Source: Ecdyonurus torrentis
Taxonomy: Eukaryota > Arthropoda > Insecta > Ephemeroptera > Heptageniidae
Assembly: GCA_949318235.1 (NCBI GenBank)
Contig: CASGGR010000022.1
Location: 1-64,000, forward strand
Direction of reading: 5' to 3'
Length of the DNA: 64,000 nt
Shown here: positions 47,226-62,620 of the stretch, piece after piece
Numbering within the stretch: position 1 is the first letter of the stretch
Layout of the letters: each line of letters begins with the position of its first letter
The notes under the pieces: generated by a model
Seen by the model: the letters and a program-made list of their open reading frames with translations, nothing else
Database searches by the model: none
Told to the model about the DNA's origin: nothing
Translations under genes and position numbers: made by a program

Positions 47226-49267
47226 TCTTACCGAAGTCTATAGCATTGTAGCCCATATGAAGAAAAAAAAAGTTTGTAACTCGAGTTCTATATGAGATAG
47301 AAAGTTGCGGTTTTGAAATAAAGAGATGCAAAACACTCTCTAGTACTAAATGCAACTCTAGAAACAAATTTGAAAAAAATAATTTTTAAAAAAATATTGT
47401 GTTTTTTAGATTTTGAAAACGATTTTTGATGATATCTCAGAAACTAATCATGCAATAGACTTGCGGTTTGAACTCAAATGTATCACTTTGAAGTGTCTTA
47501 TAAAAAGTTTATTACACTTGAGTCGTAAAAAAAAAAACTTTCATAGTTTGTGGGAATTTTATTGTTTTCAGTTGAAGTCTATAACATTGTTGCCCATATG
47601 AAGAAAAAAAAAATTGTAACTCGAGTTCCAATTGAGACAGAAAGTTGCGGTTTTAAAATAAAGTGTTGTAGAACGCTCTATAATTCTAAATTTACATCTA
47701 GAAACAAAATTGTGAAGAAAAAAAATTAAAAAAAAATGTGTTTTTCAGATTTTGAAAACGATTTTTGATGATATCTCAGAAACTTATAATGCTACAGACT
47801 TGCGGTTTGAACTGAAATGTATCACTTTGAATTGTCTTACAAAAATTTTATTACACTTGAGTCGTAAAAAATAAAACTTTCTCAGTTTGTGAGAATTTTA
47901 TTGTTTTCAGTTGAAGTCTATAGCATTGTAGGCCATATGAAGAAAAAAAAAATTGTAACTCGAGTTCTAATTGAGATAGAAAGTTGCGGTTTTAAAATAA
48001 AGTGATGCAAAACGCTCTATAGTTTTAAATTCACCTCTAGAAACAAATTTGAGAAAAATAATTTTTCCAAAAAAATTGTGTTTTTCAGTTTCTGAAAACG
48101 ATTTTTGATGATATCTCAGAAACTAATAATGCTACAGACTTACGGTTTGAACTGAAATGTTTTACTTTGAAATGTCTTATGAAAAGTTTATTACACTTTA
48201 GTCGCAAAAACTAAAACTTTCATAGTATTTGAGAATTTTCGAATTTTCTTACCGAAGTCTATAGCATTGTAGCCCATATGAAGAAAAAAAAAGTTTGTAA
48301 CTCGAGTTCTATATGAGATAGAAAGTTGCGGTTTTGAAATAAAGAGATGCAAAACACTCTCTAGTACTAAATGCAACTCTAGAAACAAATTTGAAAAAAA
48401 TAATTTTTAAAAAAATATTGTGTTTTTTAGATTTTGAAAACGATTTTTGATGATATCTCAGAAACTAATCATGCAATAGACTTGCGGTTTGAACTCAAAT
48501 GTATCACTTTGAAGTGTCTTATAAAAAGTTTATTACACTTGAGTCGTAAAAAAAAAAACTTTCATAGTTTGTGGGAATTTTATTGTTTTCAGTTGAAGTC
48601 TATAACATTGTTGCCCATATGAAGAAAAAAAAAATTGTAACTCGAGTTCCAATTGAGACAGAAAGTTGCGGTTTTAAAATAAAGTGTTGTAGAACGCTCT
48701 ATAATTCTAAATTTACATCTAGAAACAAAATTGTGAAGAAAAAAAATTAAAAAAAAATGTGTTTTTCAGATTTTGAAAACGATTTTTGATGATATCTCAG
48801 AAACTTATAATGCTACAGACTTGCGGTTTGAACTGAAATGTATCACTTTGAATTGTCTTACAAAAATTTTATTACACTTGAGTCGTAAAAAATAAAACTT
48901 TCTCAGTTTGTGAGAATTTTATTGTTTTCAGTTGAAGTCTATAGCATTGTAGGCCATATGAAGAAAAAAAAAATTGTAACTCGAGTTCTAATTGAGATAG
49001 AAAGTTGCGGTTTTAAAATAAAGTGATGCAAAACGCTCTATAGTTTTAAATTCACCTCTAGAAACAAATTTGAGAAAAATAATTTTTCCAAAAAAATTGT
49101 GTTTTTCAGTTTCTGAAAACGATTTTTGATGATATCTCAGAAACTAATAATGCTACAGACTTACGGTTTGAACTGAAATGTTTTACTTTGAAATGTCTTA
49201 TGAAAAGTTTATTACACTTTAGTCGCAAAAACTAAAACTTTCATAGTATTTGAGAATTTTCGAATTT
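47226..49267. repeat. 1,021-bp tandem duplication of three satellite A monomers
   Basis: The block at about 47226-48246 is repeated at about 48247-49267 with near identity. It carries private variants such as CTATATGAGATAGAAAG and TTTTTAAAAAAATATTGTG at the same offsets. Neighbouring monomers on both sides lack those variants, which defines the limits. Confidence 0.85.
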
Positions 49268-49659
49268 TCTTACCAAAGTCGATAGCATTGTAGCCCATAT
49301 GAAGAAAAAAAATGTTTGTAACTCGAGTTCTAATTGAGATGTAAAGTTGTGGTTTTGAAATATAGTGATGCAAAACGCTTTATAGTACTAAATTCACATC
49401 TAGAAACAAAATTGAGAAAAAAAATTTTTCGAAAAAAATTGTGTTTTTCAGATTCTGAAAACGATTTTTGATGATATCTCAGAAACTAATAATGCTACAG
49501 ACTTACGGTTTGAACTGAAAAATATCACTTTGAAATGTCTTATAAAAAGTTTATTACACTTTAGTCGCAAAAACTAAAACTTTCTTAGTATTTGAGAATT
49601 TTCGAATTTTCTTACCGAAGTCTATAGCATTGTAGCCCATATGAAGAAAAAAAAAGTTT

Positions 49660-52600
49660 GTAACTCGAGTTCCAATTGAGATAGAAAGTTGCAGTTTTGA
49701 AATAAAGTGATGCAAAACGCTCTATAGTTTTAAATTCACCTCTAGAAACAAATTTGAGAAAAATAATTTTTCCAAAAAAATGGTGTTTTTCAGTTTCTGA
49801 AAACGATTTTTGATAGTATCTCAGTAACTAATAATGCTACAGACTTACGGTTTGAACTGAAATGTATCACTTTGAAATGTCTTATGAAAAGTTTATAACA
49901 CTTTAGTCGCAAAAACTAAAACTTTCTTAGTATTTGAGAATTTTCGAATTTTCTTACCGAAGTCTATAGCATTGTAGCCCATATGAAGAAAAAAAAAGTT
50001 TGTAACTCGAGTTCTAATTGAGATGTAAAGTTGTGGTTTTGAAATAAATTGATGCAAAACGCTCTATAGTACTAAATTCACCTCTAGAAACAAAATTGAG
50101 AAAAAAAAATTTTCGAAAAAAATTGTGTTTTTCAGATTCTGAAAACGATTTTTGATGATATCTCAGAAACTAATAATGCTACAGACTTACGGTTTGAACT
50201 GAAATGTATCACTTTGAAATGTCTTATGAAAAGTTTATTACACTTTAGTCGCAAAAACTAAAACTTTCTTAGTATTTGAGAATTTTCGAATTTTCTTACC
50301 GAAGTCTATAGCATTGTAGCCCATATGAAGAAAAAAAAAGTTTGTAACTCGAGTTCCAATTGAGATAGAAAGTTGCAGTTTTGAAATAAAGTGATGCAAA
50401 ACGCTCTATAGTTTTAAATTCACCTCTAGAAACAAATTTGAGAAAAATAATTTTTCCAAAAAAATTGTGTTTTTCAGTTTCTGAAAACGATTTTTGATAG
50501 TATCTCAGAAACTAATAATGCTACAGACTTACGGTTTGAACTGAAATGTATCACTTTGAAATGTCTTATGAAAAGTTTATAACACTTTAGTCGCAAAAAC
50601 TAAAACTTTCTTAGTATTTGAGAATTTTCGAATTTTCTTACCGAAGTCTATAGCATTGTAGCCCATATGAAGAAAAAAAAAGTTTGTAACTCGAGTTCTA
50701 ATTGAGATGTAAAGTTGTGGTTTTGAAATAAAGTGATGCAAAACGCTCTATAGTACTAAATTCACCTCTAGAAGCAAAATTGAAAAAAAAAAATTTTCGA
50801 AAAAAATTGTGTTTTTCAGATTCTGAAAACGATTTTTGATGATATCTCAGAAACTAATAATGCTACAGACTTACGGTTTGAACTGAAATGTATCACTTTG
50901 AAATGTCTTATGAAAAGTTTATTACACTTTAGTCGCAAAAACTAAAACTTTCTTAGTATTTGAGAATTTTCGTATTTTCTTACCGAAGTCTATAGCATTG
51001 TAGCCCATATGAAGAAAAAAAAAGTTTGTAACTCGAGTTCCAATTGAGATAGAAAGTTGCAGTTTTGAAATAAAGTGATGCAAAACGCTCTATAGTTTTA
51101 AATTCACCTCTAGAAACAAATTTGAGAAAAATAATTTTTCCAAAAAAATTGTGTTTTTCAGTTTCTGAAAACGATTTTTGATAGTATCTCAGAAACTAAT
51201 AATGCTACAGACTTACGGTTTGAACTGAAATGTATCACTTTGAAATGTCTTATGAAAAGTTTATAACACTTTAGTCGCAAAAACTAAAACTTTCTTAGTA
51301 TTTGAGAATTTTCGAATTTTCTTACCGAAGTCTATAGCATTGTAGCCCATATGAAGAAAAAAAAAGTTTGTAACTCGAGTTCTAATTGAGATGTAAAGTT
51401 GTGGTTTTGAAATAAAGTGATGCAAAACGCTCTATAGTACTAAATTCACCTCTAGAAACAAAATTGAGAAAAAAAAATTTTCGAAAAAAATTGTGTTTTT
51501 CAGATTCTGAAAACGATTTTTGATGATATCTCAGAAACTAATAATGCTACAGACTTACGGTTTGAACTGAAATGTATCACTTTGAAATGTCTTATGAAAA
51601 GTTTATAACACTTTAGTCGCAAAAACTAAAACTTTCTTAGTATTTGAGAATTTTCGAATTTTCTTACCGAAGTCTATAGCATTGTAGCCCATATGAAGAA
51701 AAAAAAAGTTTGTAACTCGAGTTCCAATTGAGATAGAAAGTTGCAGTTTTGAAATAAAGTGATGCAAAACGCTCTATAGTTTTAAATTCACCTCTAGAAA
51801 CAAATTTGAGAAAAATAATTTTTCCAAAAAAATTGTGTTTTTCAGTTTCTGAAAACGATTTTTGATAGTATCTCAGAAACTAATAATGCTACAGACTTAC
51901 GGTTTGAACTGAAATGTATCACTTTGAAATGTCTTATGAAAAGTTTATAACACTTTAGTCGCAAAAACTAAAACTTTCTTAGTATTTGAGAATTTTCGAA
52001 TTTTCTTACCGAAGTCTATAGCATTGTAGCCCATATGAAGAAAAAAAAAGTTTGTAACTCGAGTTCTAATTGAGATGTAAAGTTGTGGTTTTGAAATAAA
52101 GTGATGCAAAACGCTCTATAGTACTGAATTCACCTCTAGAAGCAAAATTGAAAAAAAAATTTTTTCGAAAAAAATTGTGTTTTTCAGATTCTGAAAACGA
52201 TTTTTGATGATATCTCAGAAACTAATAATGCTACAGACTTACGGTTTGAACTGAAATGTATCACTTTGAAATGTCTTATGAAAAGTTTATAACACTTTAG
52301 TCGCAAAAACTAAAACTTTCTTAGTATTTGAGAATTTTCGAATTTTCTTACCGATGTCTATAGCATTGTAGCCCATATGAAGAAAAAAAAAGTTTGTAAC
52401 TCGAGTTCTAATTGAGATGTAAAGTTGTGGTTTTGAAATAAATTGATGCAAAACGCTCTATAGTACTAAATTCACCTCTAGAAACAAAATTGAGAAAAAA
52501 AAATTTTCGAAAAAAATTGTGTTTTTCAGATTCTGAAAACGATTTTTGATGATATCTCAGAAACTAATAATGCTACAGACTTACGGTTTGAACTGAAATG

Positions 52601-54000
52601 TATCACTTTGAAATGTCTTATGAAAAGTTTATTACACTTTAGTCGCAAAAACTAAAACTTTCTTAGTATTTGAGAATTTTCGAATTTTCTTACCGAAGTC
52701 TATAGCATTGTAGCCCATATGAAGAAAAAAAAAGTTTGTAACTCGAGTTCCAATTGAGATAGAAAGTTGCAGTTTTGAAATAAAGTGATGCAAAACGCTC
52801 TATAGTTTTAAATTCACCTCTAGAAACAAATTTGAGAAAAATAATTTTTCCAAAAAAATTGTGTTTTTCAGTTTCTGAAAACGATTTTTGATAGTATCTC
52901 AGAAACTAATAATGCTACAGACTTACGGTTTGAACTGAAATGTATCACTTTGAAATGTCTTATGAAAAGTTTATAACACTTTAGTCGCAAAAACTAAAAC
53001 TTTCTTAGTATTTGAGAATTTTCGAATTTTCTTACCGAAGTCTATAGCATTGTAGCCCATATGAAGAAAAAAAAAGTTTGTAACTCGAGTTCTAATTGAG
53101 ATGTAAAGTTGTGGTTTTGAAATAAAGTGATGCAAAACGCTCTATAGTACTAAATTCACCTCTAGAAACAAAATTGAGAAAAAAAAATTTTCGAAAAAAA
53201 TTGTGTTTTTCAGATTCTGAAAACGATTTTTGATGATATCTCAGAAACTAATAATGCTACAGACTTACGGTTTGAACTGAAATGTATCACTTTGAAATGT
53301 CTTATGAAAAGTTTATTACACTTTAGTCGCAAAAACTAAAACTTTCTTAGTATTTGAGAATTTTCGAATTTTCTTACCGAAGTCTATAGCATTGTAGCCC
53401 ATATGAAGAAAAAAAAAGTTTGTAACTCGAGTTCCAATTGAGATAGAAAGTTGCAGTTTTGAAATAAAGTGATGCAAAACGCTCTATAGTTTTAAATTCA
53501 CCTCTAGAAACAAATTTGAGAAAAATAATTTTTCCAAAAAAATTGTGTTTTTCAGTTTCTGAAAACGATTTTTGATAGTATCTCAGAAACTAATAATGCT
53601 ACAGACTTACGGTTTGAACTGAAATGTATCACTTTGAAATGTCTTATGAAAAGTTTATAACACTTTAGTCGCAAAAACTAAAACTTTCTTAGTATTTGAG
53701 AATTTTCGAATTTTCTTACCGAAGTCTATAGCATTGTAGCCCATATGAAGAAAAAAAAAGTTTGTAACTCGAGTTCTAATTGAGATGTAAAGTTGTGGTT
53801 TTGAAATAAAGTGATGCAAAACGCTCTATAGTACTAAATTCACCTCTAGAAACAAAATTGAGAAAAAAAAATTTTCGAAAAAAATTGTGTTTTTCAGATT
53901 CTGAAAACGATTTTTGATGATATCTCAGAAACTAATAATGCTACAGACTTACGGTTTGAACTGAAATGTATCACTTTAAAATGTCTTATGAAAAGTTTAT
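49660..54000. repeat. Dimeric higher-order organisation of satellite A
   Basis: Two monomer subtypes alternate. Type 1 has GATGATATC, TTTTCGAAAAAAATTG, TCTAATTGAGATGTAAAG and TAGTACTAAATTC. Type 2 has GATAGTATC, TTTTTCCAAAAAAATTG, TCCAATTGAGATAGAAAG and TAGTTTTAAATTC. Type 2 anchors fall near 49812, 50496, 51180, 51864, 52889 and 53573: 684-base steps with one 1,025-base skip where an extra type 1 monomer intervenes. Confidence 0.88.
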
Positions 54001-55779
54001 TACACTTTAGTCGCAAAAACTAAAACTTTCTTAGTATTTGAGAATTTTCGAATTTTCTTACCGAAGTCTATAGCATTGTAGCCCATATGAAGAAAAAAAA
54101 AAGTTTGAAACTCGAGTTCTAATTGAGATGTAAAGTTGTGGTTTTGAAATAAAGTGATGCAAAACGCTCTATAGTACTAAATTCACCTCTAGAAGCAAAA
54201 TTGAGAAAAATTTTTTTTCGAAAAAAATTGTGTTTTTCAGATTCTGAAAACGATTTTTGATGATATCTCAGAAACTAATAATGCTACAGACTTACGGTTT
54301 GAACTGAAATGTATCACTTTGAAATGTCTTATAAAAAGTTTATTACACTTTAGTCGCAAAAACTAAAACTTTCTTAGTATTTGAGAATTTTCGTATTTTC
54401 TTACCGAAGTCTATAGCATTGTAGCCCATATGAAGAAAAAAAAAGTTTGTAAGTCGAGTTCTAATTGAGATGTAAAGTTGTGGTTTTGAAATAAAGTGAT
54501 GCAAAACGCTCTATAGTTTTAAATTCACCTCTAGAAACAAATTTGAGAAAAATAATTTTTCCAAAAAAATTGTGTTTTTCAGTTTCTGAAAACGATTTTT
54601 GATGATATCTCAGAAACTAATAATGCTACAGACTTACGGTTTGAACTGAAATGTATCACTTTGAAATGTCTTATGAAAAGTTTATAACACTTTAGTCGCA
54701 AAAACTAAAACTTTCTTAGTATTTGAGAATTTTCGAATTTTCTTACCGAAGTCTATAGCATTGTAGCCCATATGAAGAAAAAAAAAGTTTGTAACTCAAA
54801 TTCTAATTGAGATGTAAAGTTGTGGTTTTGAAATAAAGTGATGCAAAACGCTTTATAGTACTAAATTCACATCTAGAAACAAAATTGAGAAAAAAAAATT
54901 TTCGAAAAAAATTGTGTGTTTCAGATTCTGAAAACGATTTTTGATGATATCTCAGAAACTAATAATGCTACAGACTTACGGTTTGAACTGAAATGTATCA
55001 CTTTAAAATGTCTTATAAAAAGTTTATTACACTTTAGTCGCAAAAACTAAAACTTTCTTAGTATTTGAGAATTTTCGTATTTTCTTACCGAAGTCTATAG
55101 CATTGTAGCCCATATGAAGAAAAAAAAAGTTTGTAACTCGAGTTCCAATTGAGATAGAAAGTTGCAGTTTTGAAATAAAGTGATGCAAAACGCTCTATAG
55201 TTTTAAGTTCACCTCTAGAAACAAATTTGAGAAAAATAATTTTTCCAAAAAAATTGTGTTTTTCAGTTTCTGAAAACGATTTTTGATAGTATCTCAGAAA
55301 CTAATAATGCTACAGACTTACGGTTTGAACTGAAATGTATCACTTTGAAATGTCTTATGAAAAGTTTATAACACTTTAGTCGCAAAAACTAAAACTTTCT
55401 TAGTATTTGAGAATTTTCGAATTTTCTTACCGAAGTCTATAGCATTGTAGCCCATATGAAGAAAAAAAAAGTTTGTAACTCGAGTTCTAATTGAGATGTA
55501 AAGTTGTGGTTTTGAAATAAAGTGATGCAAAACGCTCTATAGTACTAAATTCACCTCTAGAAACAAAATTGAGAAAAAAAAATTTTCGAAAAAAATTGTG
55601 TTTTTCAGATTCTGAAAACGATTTTTGATGATATCTCAGAAACTAATAATGCTACAGACTTACGGTTTGAACTGAAATGTATCACTTTAAAATGTCTTAT
55701 GAAAAGTTTATTACACTTTAGTCGCAAAAACTAAAACTTTCTTAGTATTTGAGAATTTTCGTATTTTCTTACCGAAGTC

Positions 55780-58700
55780 TATAGCATTGTAGCCCATATG
55801 AAGAAAAAAAAAGTTTGTAACTCGAGTTCTAATTGAGATGTAAAGTTGTGGTTTTGAAATAAAGTGATGCAAAACGCTCTATAGTACTAAATTCACCTCT
55901 AGAAACAAAATTGAGAAAAAAAAATTTTCGAAAAAAATTGTGTTTTTCAGATTCTGAAAACGATTTTTGATGATATCTCAGAAACTAATAATGCTACAGA
56001 CTTACGGTTTGAACTGAAATGTATCACTTTAAAATGTCTTATGAAAAGTTTATTACACTTTAGTCGCAAAAACTAAAACTTTCTTAGTATTTGAGAATTT
56101 TCGAATTTTCTTACCGAAGTCTATAGCATTGTAGCCCATATGAAGAAAAAAAAAAGTTTGTAACTCGAGTTCTAATTGAGATGTAAAGTTGTGGTTTTGA
56201 AATAAAGTGATGCAAAACGCTCTATAGTACTAAATTCACCTCTAGAAGCAAAATTGAGAAAAAATTTTTTTCGAAAAAAATTGTGTTTTTCAGATTCTGA
56301 AAACGATTTTTGATCATATCTCAGAAACTAATAATGCTACAGACTTACGGTTTGAACTGAAATGTATCACTTTGAAATGTCTTATAAAAAGTTTATTACA
56401 CTTTAGTCGCAAAAACTAAAACTTTCTTAGTATTTGAGAATTTTCGTATTTTCTTACCGAAGTCTATAGCATTGTAGCCCATATGAAGAAAAAAAAAGTT
56501 TGTAAGTCGAGTTCCAATTTAGATAGAAAGTTTCGGTTTTGAAATAAAGTGATGCAAAACGCTCTATAGTTTTAAATTCACCTCTAGAAACAAATTTGAG
56601 AAAAATAATTTTTCCAAAAAAATTGTGTTTTTCAGTTTCTGAAAACGATTTTTGATGATATCTCAGAAACTAATAATGCTACAGACTTACGGTTTGAACT
56701 GAAATGTTTTACTTTGAAATGTCTTATGAAAAGTTTATTACACTTTAGTCGCAAAAACTAAAACTTTCATAGTATTTGAGAATTTTCGAATTTTCTTACC
56801 GAAGTCGATAGCATTGTAGCCCATATGAAGAAAAAAAATGTTTGTAACTCGAGTTCTAATTGAGATGTAAAGTTGTGGTTTTGAAATATAGTGATGCAAA
56901 ACGCTTTATAGTACTAAATTCACATCTAGAAACAAAATTGAGAAAAAAAATTTTTCGAAAAAAATTGTGTTTTTCAGATTCTGAAAACGATTTTTGATGA
57001 TATCTCAGAAACTAATAATGCTACAGACTTACGGTTTAAACTGAAAAATATCACTTTGAAATGTCTTATAAAAAGTTTATTACACTTTAGTCGCAAAAAC
57101 TAAAACTTTCTTAGTATTTGAGAATTTTCGAATTTTCTTACCGAAGTCTATAGCATTGTAGCCCATATGAAGAAAAAAAAAGTTTGTAACTCGAGTTCCA
57201 ATTGAGATAGAAAGTTGCAGTTTTGAAATAAAGTGATGCAAAACGCTCTATAGTTTTAAATTCACCTCTAGAAACAAATTTGAGAAAAATAATTTTTTTA
57301 AAAAAATTGTGTTTTTCAGTTTCTGAAAACGATTTTTGATAGTATCTCAGAAACTAATAATGCTACAGACTTACGGTTTGAACTGAAATGTATCACTTTG
57401 AAATGTCTTATGAAAAGTTTATAACACTTTAGTCGCAAAAACTAAAACTTTCTTAGTATTTGAGAATTTTCGAATTTTCTTACCGAAGTCTATAGCATTG
57501 TAGCCCATATGAAGAAAAAAAAAGTTTGTAACTCAAATTCTAATTGAGATGTAAAGTTGTGGTTTTGAAATAAAGTGATGCAAAACGCTTTATAGTACTA
57601 AATTCACATCTAGAAACAAAATTGAGAAAAAAAAATTTTCGAAAAAAATTGTGTTTTTCAGATTCTGAAAACGATTTTTGATGATATCTCAGAAACTAAT
57701 AATGCTACAGACTTACGGTTTGAACTGAAATGTATCACTTTAAAATGTATTATAAAAAGTTTATTACACTTTAGTCGCAAAAACTAAAACTTTCTTAGTA
57801 TTTGAGAATTTTCGTATTTTCTTACCGAAGTCTATAGCATTGTAGCCCATATGAAGAAAAAAAAAGTTTGTAACTCGAGTTCCAATTGAGATAGAAAGTT
57901 GCAGTTTTGAAATAAAGTGATGCAAAACGCTCTATAGTTTTAAGTTCACCTCTAGAAACAAATTTGAGAAAAATAATTTTTCCAAAAAAATTGTGTTTTT
58001 CAGTTTCTGAAAACGATTTTTGATAGTATCTCAGAAACTAATAATGCTACAGACTTACGGTTTGAACTGAAATGTATCACTTTGAAATGTCTTATGAAAA
58101 GTTTATAACACTTTAGTCGCAAAAACTAAAACTTTCTTAGTATTTGAGAATTTTCGAATTTTCTTACCGAAGTCTATAGCATTGTAGCCCATATGAAGAA
58201 AAAAAAAGTTTGTAACTCGAGTTCTAATTGAGATGTAAAGTTGTGGTTTTGAAATAAAGTGATGCAAAACGCTCTATAGTACTAAATTCACCTCTAGAAA
58301 CAAAATTGAGAAAAAAAAGTTTTCGAAAAAAATTGTGTTTTTCAGATTCTGAAAACGATTTTTGATGATATCTCAGAAACTAATAATGCTACAGACTTAC
58401 GGTTTGAACTGAAATGTATCACTTTAAAATGTCTTATGAAAAGTTTATTACACTTTAGTCGCAAAAACTAAAACTTTCTTAGTATTTGAGAATTTTCGTA
58501 TTTTCTTACCGAAGTCTATAGCATTGTAGCCCATATGAAGAAAAAAAAAGTTTGTAACTCGAGTTCTAATTGAGATGTAAAGTTGTGGTTTTGAAATAAA
58601 GTGATGCAAAACGCTCTATAGTACTAAATTCACCTCTAGAAGCAAAATTGAGAAAAAAAATTTTTCGAAAAAAATTGTGTTTTTCAGTTTCTGAAAACGA

Positions 58701-61700
58701 TTTTTGATGATATCTCAGAAACTAATAATGCTACAGACTTACGGTTTGAATTGAAATGTATCACTTTGAAATGTCTTAAGAAAAGTTTATTACACTTTAG
58801 TCGCAAAAACTAAAACTTTCTTAGTATTTGAGAATTTTCGTATTTTCTTACCGAAGTCTATTGCATTGTAGCCCATATAAAGAAAAAAAAAGTTTGTAAC
58901 TCGAGTTCCAATTGAGATAGAAAGTTGCAGTTTTGAAATAAAGTGATGCAAAACGCTCTATAGTTTTAAATTCACCTCTAGAAACAAATTTGAGAAAAAT
59001 AATTTTTCCAAAAAAATTGTGTTTTTCAGTTTCTGAAAACGATTTTTGATAGTATCTCAGAAACTAATAATGCTACAGACTTACGGTTTGAACTGAAATG
59101 TATCACTTTGAAATGTCTTATGAAAAGTTTATAACACTTTAGTCGCAAAAACTAAAACTTTCTTAGTATTTGAGAATTTTCGAATTTTCTTACCGAAGTC
59201 TATAGCATTGTAGCCCATATGAAGAAAAAAAAAGTTTGTAACTCGAGTTCTAATTGAGATGTAAAGTTGTGGTTTTGAAATAAAGTGATGCAAAACGCTC
59301 TATAGTACTAAATTCACCTCTAGAAACAAAATTGAGAAAAAAAAATTTTCGAAAAAAATTGTGTTTTTCAGATTCTGAAAACGATTTTTGATGATATCTC
59401 AGAAACTAATAATGCTACAGACTTACGGTTTGAACTGAAATGTATCACTTTAAAATGTCTTATGAAAAGTTTATTACACTTTAGTCGCAAAAACTAAAAC
59501 TTTCTTAGTATTTGAGAATTTTCGTATTTTCTTACCGAAGTCTATAGCATTGTAGCCCATATGAAGAAAAAAAAAAGTTTGTAACTCGAGTTCTAATTGA
59601 GATGTAAAGTTGTGGTTTTGAAATAAAGTGATGCAAAACGCTCTATAGTACTAAATTCACCTCTAGAAGCAAAATTGAGAAAAAATTTTTTTCGAAAAAA
59701 ATTGTGTTTTTCAGATTCTGAAAACGATTTTTGATCATATCTCAGAAACTAATAATGCTACAGACTTACGGTTTGAACTGAAATGTATCACTTTGAAATG
59801 TCTTATAAAAAGTTTATTACACTTTAGTCGCAAAAACTAAAACTTTCTTAGTATTTGAGAATTTTCGTATTTTCTTACCGAAGTCTATAGCATTGTAGCC
59901 CATATGAAGAAAAAAAAAGTTTGTAAGTCGAGTTCCAATTTAGATAGAAAGTTTCGGTTTTGAAATAAAGTGATGCAAAACGCTCTATAGTTTTAAATTC
60001 ACCTCTAGAAACAAATTTGAGAAAAATAATTTTTCCAAAAAAATTGTGTTTTTCAGTTTCTGAAAACGATTTTTGATGATATCTCAGAAACTAATAATGC
60101 TACAGACTTACGGTTTGAACTGAAATGTTTTACTTTGAAATGTCTTATGAAAAGTTTATTACACTTTAGTCGCAAAAACTAAAACTTTCATAGTATTTGA
60201 GAATTTTCGAATTTTCTTACCGAAGTCGATAGCATTGTAGCCCATATGAAGAAAAAAAATGTTTGTAACTCGAGTTCTAATTGAGATGTAAAGTTGTGGT
60301 TTTGAAATATAGTGATGCAAAACGCTTTATAGTACTAAATTCACATCTAGAAACAAAATTGAGAAAAAAAATTTTTCGAAAAAAATTGTGTTTTTCAGAT
60401 TCTGAAAACGATTTTTGATGATATCTCAGAAACTAATAATGCTACAGACTTACGGTTTAAACTGAAAAATATCACTTTGAAATGTCTTATAAAAAGTTTA
60501 TTACACTTTAGTCGCAAAAACTAAAACTTTCTTAGTATTTGAGAATTTTCGAATTTTCTTACCGAAGTCTATAGCATTGTAGCCCATATGAAGAAAAAAA
60601 AAGTTTGTAACTCGAGTTCCAATTGAGATAGAAAGTTGCAGTTTTGAAATAAAGTGATGCAAAACGCTCTATAGTTTTAAATTCACCTCTAGAAACAAAT
60701 TTGAGAAAAATAATTTTTTTAAAAAAATTGTGTTTTTCAGTTTCTGAAAACGATTTTTGATAGTATCTCAGAAACTAATAATGCTACAGACTTACGGTTT
60801 GAACTGAAATGTATCACTTTGAAATGTCTTATGAAAAGTTTATAACACTTTAGTCGCAAAAACTAAAACTTTCTTAGTATTTGAGAATTTTCGAATTTTC
60901 TTACCGAAGTCTATAGCATTGTAGCCCATATGAAGAAAAAAAAAGTTTGTAACTCAAATTCTAATTGAGATGTAAAGTTGTGGTTTTGAAATAAAGTGAT
61001 GCAAAACGCTTTATAGTACTAAATTCACATCTAGAAACAAAATTGAGAAAAAAAAATTTTCGAAAAAAATTGTGTTTTTCAGATTCTGAAAACGATTTTT
61101 GATGATATCTCAGAAACTAATAATGCTACAGACTTACGGTTTGAACTGAAATGTATCACTTTAAAATGTATTATAAAAAGTTTATTACACTTTAGTCGCA
61201 AAAACTAAAACTTTCTTAGTATTTGAGAATTTTCGTATTTTCTTACCGAAGTCTATAGCATTGTAGCCCATATGAAGAAAAAAAAAGTTTGTAACTCGAG
61301 TTCCAATTGAGATAGAAAGTTGCAGTTTTGAAATAAAGTGATGCAAAACGCTCTATAGTTTTAAGTTCACCTCTAGAAACAAATTTGAGAAAAATAATTT
61401 TTCCAAAAAAATTGTGTTTTTCAGTTTCTGAAAACGATTTTTGATAGTATCTCAGAAACTAATAATGCTACAGACTTACGGTTTGAACTGAAATGTATCA
61501 CTTTGAAATGTCTTATGAAAAGTTTATAACACTTTAGTCGCAAAAACTAAAACTTTCTTAGTATTTGAGAATTTTCGAATTTTCTTACCGAAGTCTATAG
61601 CATTGTAGCCCATATGAAGAAAAAAAAAGTTTGTAACTCGAGTTCTAATTGAGATGTAAAGTTGTGGTTTTGAAATAAAGTGATGCAAAACGCTCTATAG

Positions 61701-62620
61701 TACTAAATTCACCTCTAGAAACAAAATTGAGAAAAAAAAGTTTTCGAAAAAAATTGTGTTTTTCAGATTCTGAAAACGATTTTTGATGATATCTCAGAAA
61801 CTAATAATGCTACAGACTTACGGTTTGAACTGAAATGTATCACTTTAAAATGTCTTATGAAAAGTTTATTACACTTTAGTCGCAAAAACTAAAACTTTCT
61901 TAGTATTTGAGAATTTTCGTATTTTCTTACCGAAGTCTATAGCATTGTAGCCCATATGAAGAAAAAAAAAGTTTGTAACTCGAGTTCTAATTGAGATGTA
62001 AAGTTGTGGTTTTGAAATAAAGTGATGCAAAACGCTCTATAGTACTAAATTCACCTCTAGAAGCAAAATTGAGAAAAAAAATTTTTCGAAAAAAATTGTG
62101 TTTTTCAGTTTCTGAAAACGATTTTTGATGATATCTCAGAAACTAATAATGCTACAGACTTACGGTTTGAATTGAAATGTATCACTTTGAAATGTCTTAA
62201 GAAAAGTTTATTACACTTTAGTCGCAAAAACTAAAACTTTCTTAGTATTTGAGAATTTTCGTATTTTCTTACCGAAGTCTATTGCATTGTAGCCCATATA
62301 AAGAAAAAAAAAGTTTGTAACTCGAGTTCCAATTGAGATAGAAAGTTGCAGTTTTGAAATAAAGTGATGCAAAACGCTCTATAGTTTTAAATTCACCTCT
62401 AGAAACAAATTTGAGAAAAATAATTTTTCCAAAAAAATTGTGTTTTTCAGTTTCTGAAAACGATTTTTGATAGTATCTCAGAAACTAATAATGCTACAGA
62501 CTTACGGTTTGAACTGAAATGTATCACTTTGAAATGTCTTATGAAAAGTTTATAACACTTTAGTCGCAAAAACTAAAACTTTCTTAGTATTTGAGAATTT
62601 TCGAATTTTCTTACCGAGGT
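55780..62620. repeat. 3.42-kb tandem duplication of ten satellite A monomers
   Basis: Rare variants recur at an offset of about 3,420 bases: TTGATCATATC (56312 and about 59732), TTTAGATAGAAAGTTTCGG (56519 and 59939), AAAAAAGTTTTCG (about 58314 and 61734), and GTCTATTGCATTG with CATATAAAG (58855 and 62275). The first copy spans about 55.8-59.2 kb and the second about 59.2-62.6 kb. One monomer near 56100/59521 differs by a single A/T, so the copies are very young. Confidence 0.88.

Noticed and set aside
47170..48622. Repeated 62- and 65-codon frames in satellite A, one with a diverged counterpart at 9654-9851
   Set aside because: They recur only because monomers recur. They sit on both strands and are interrupted in the homogenised monomers, so no selection for coding is evident.
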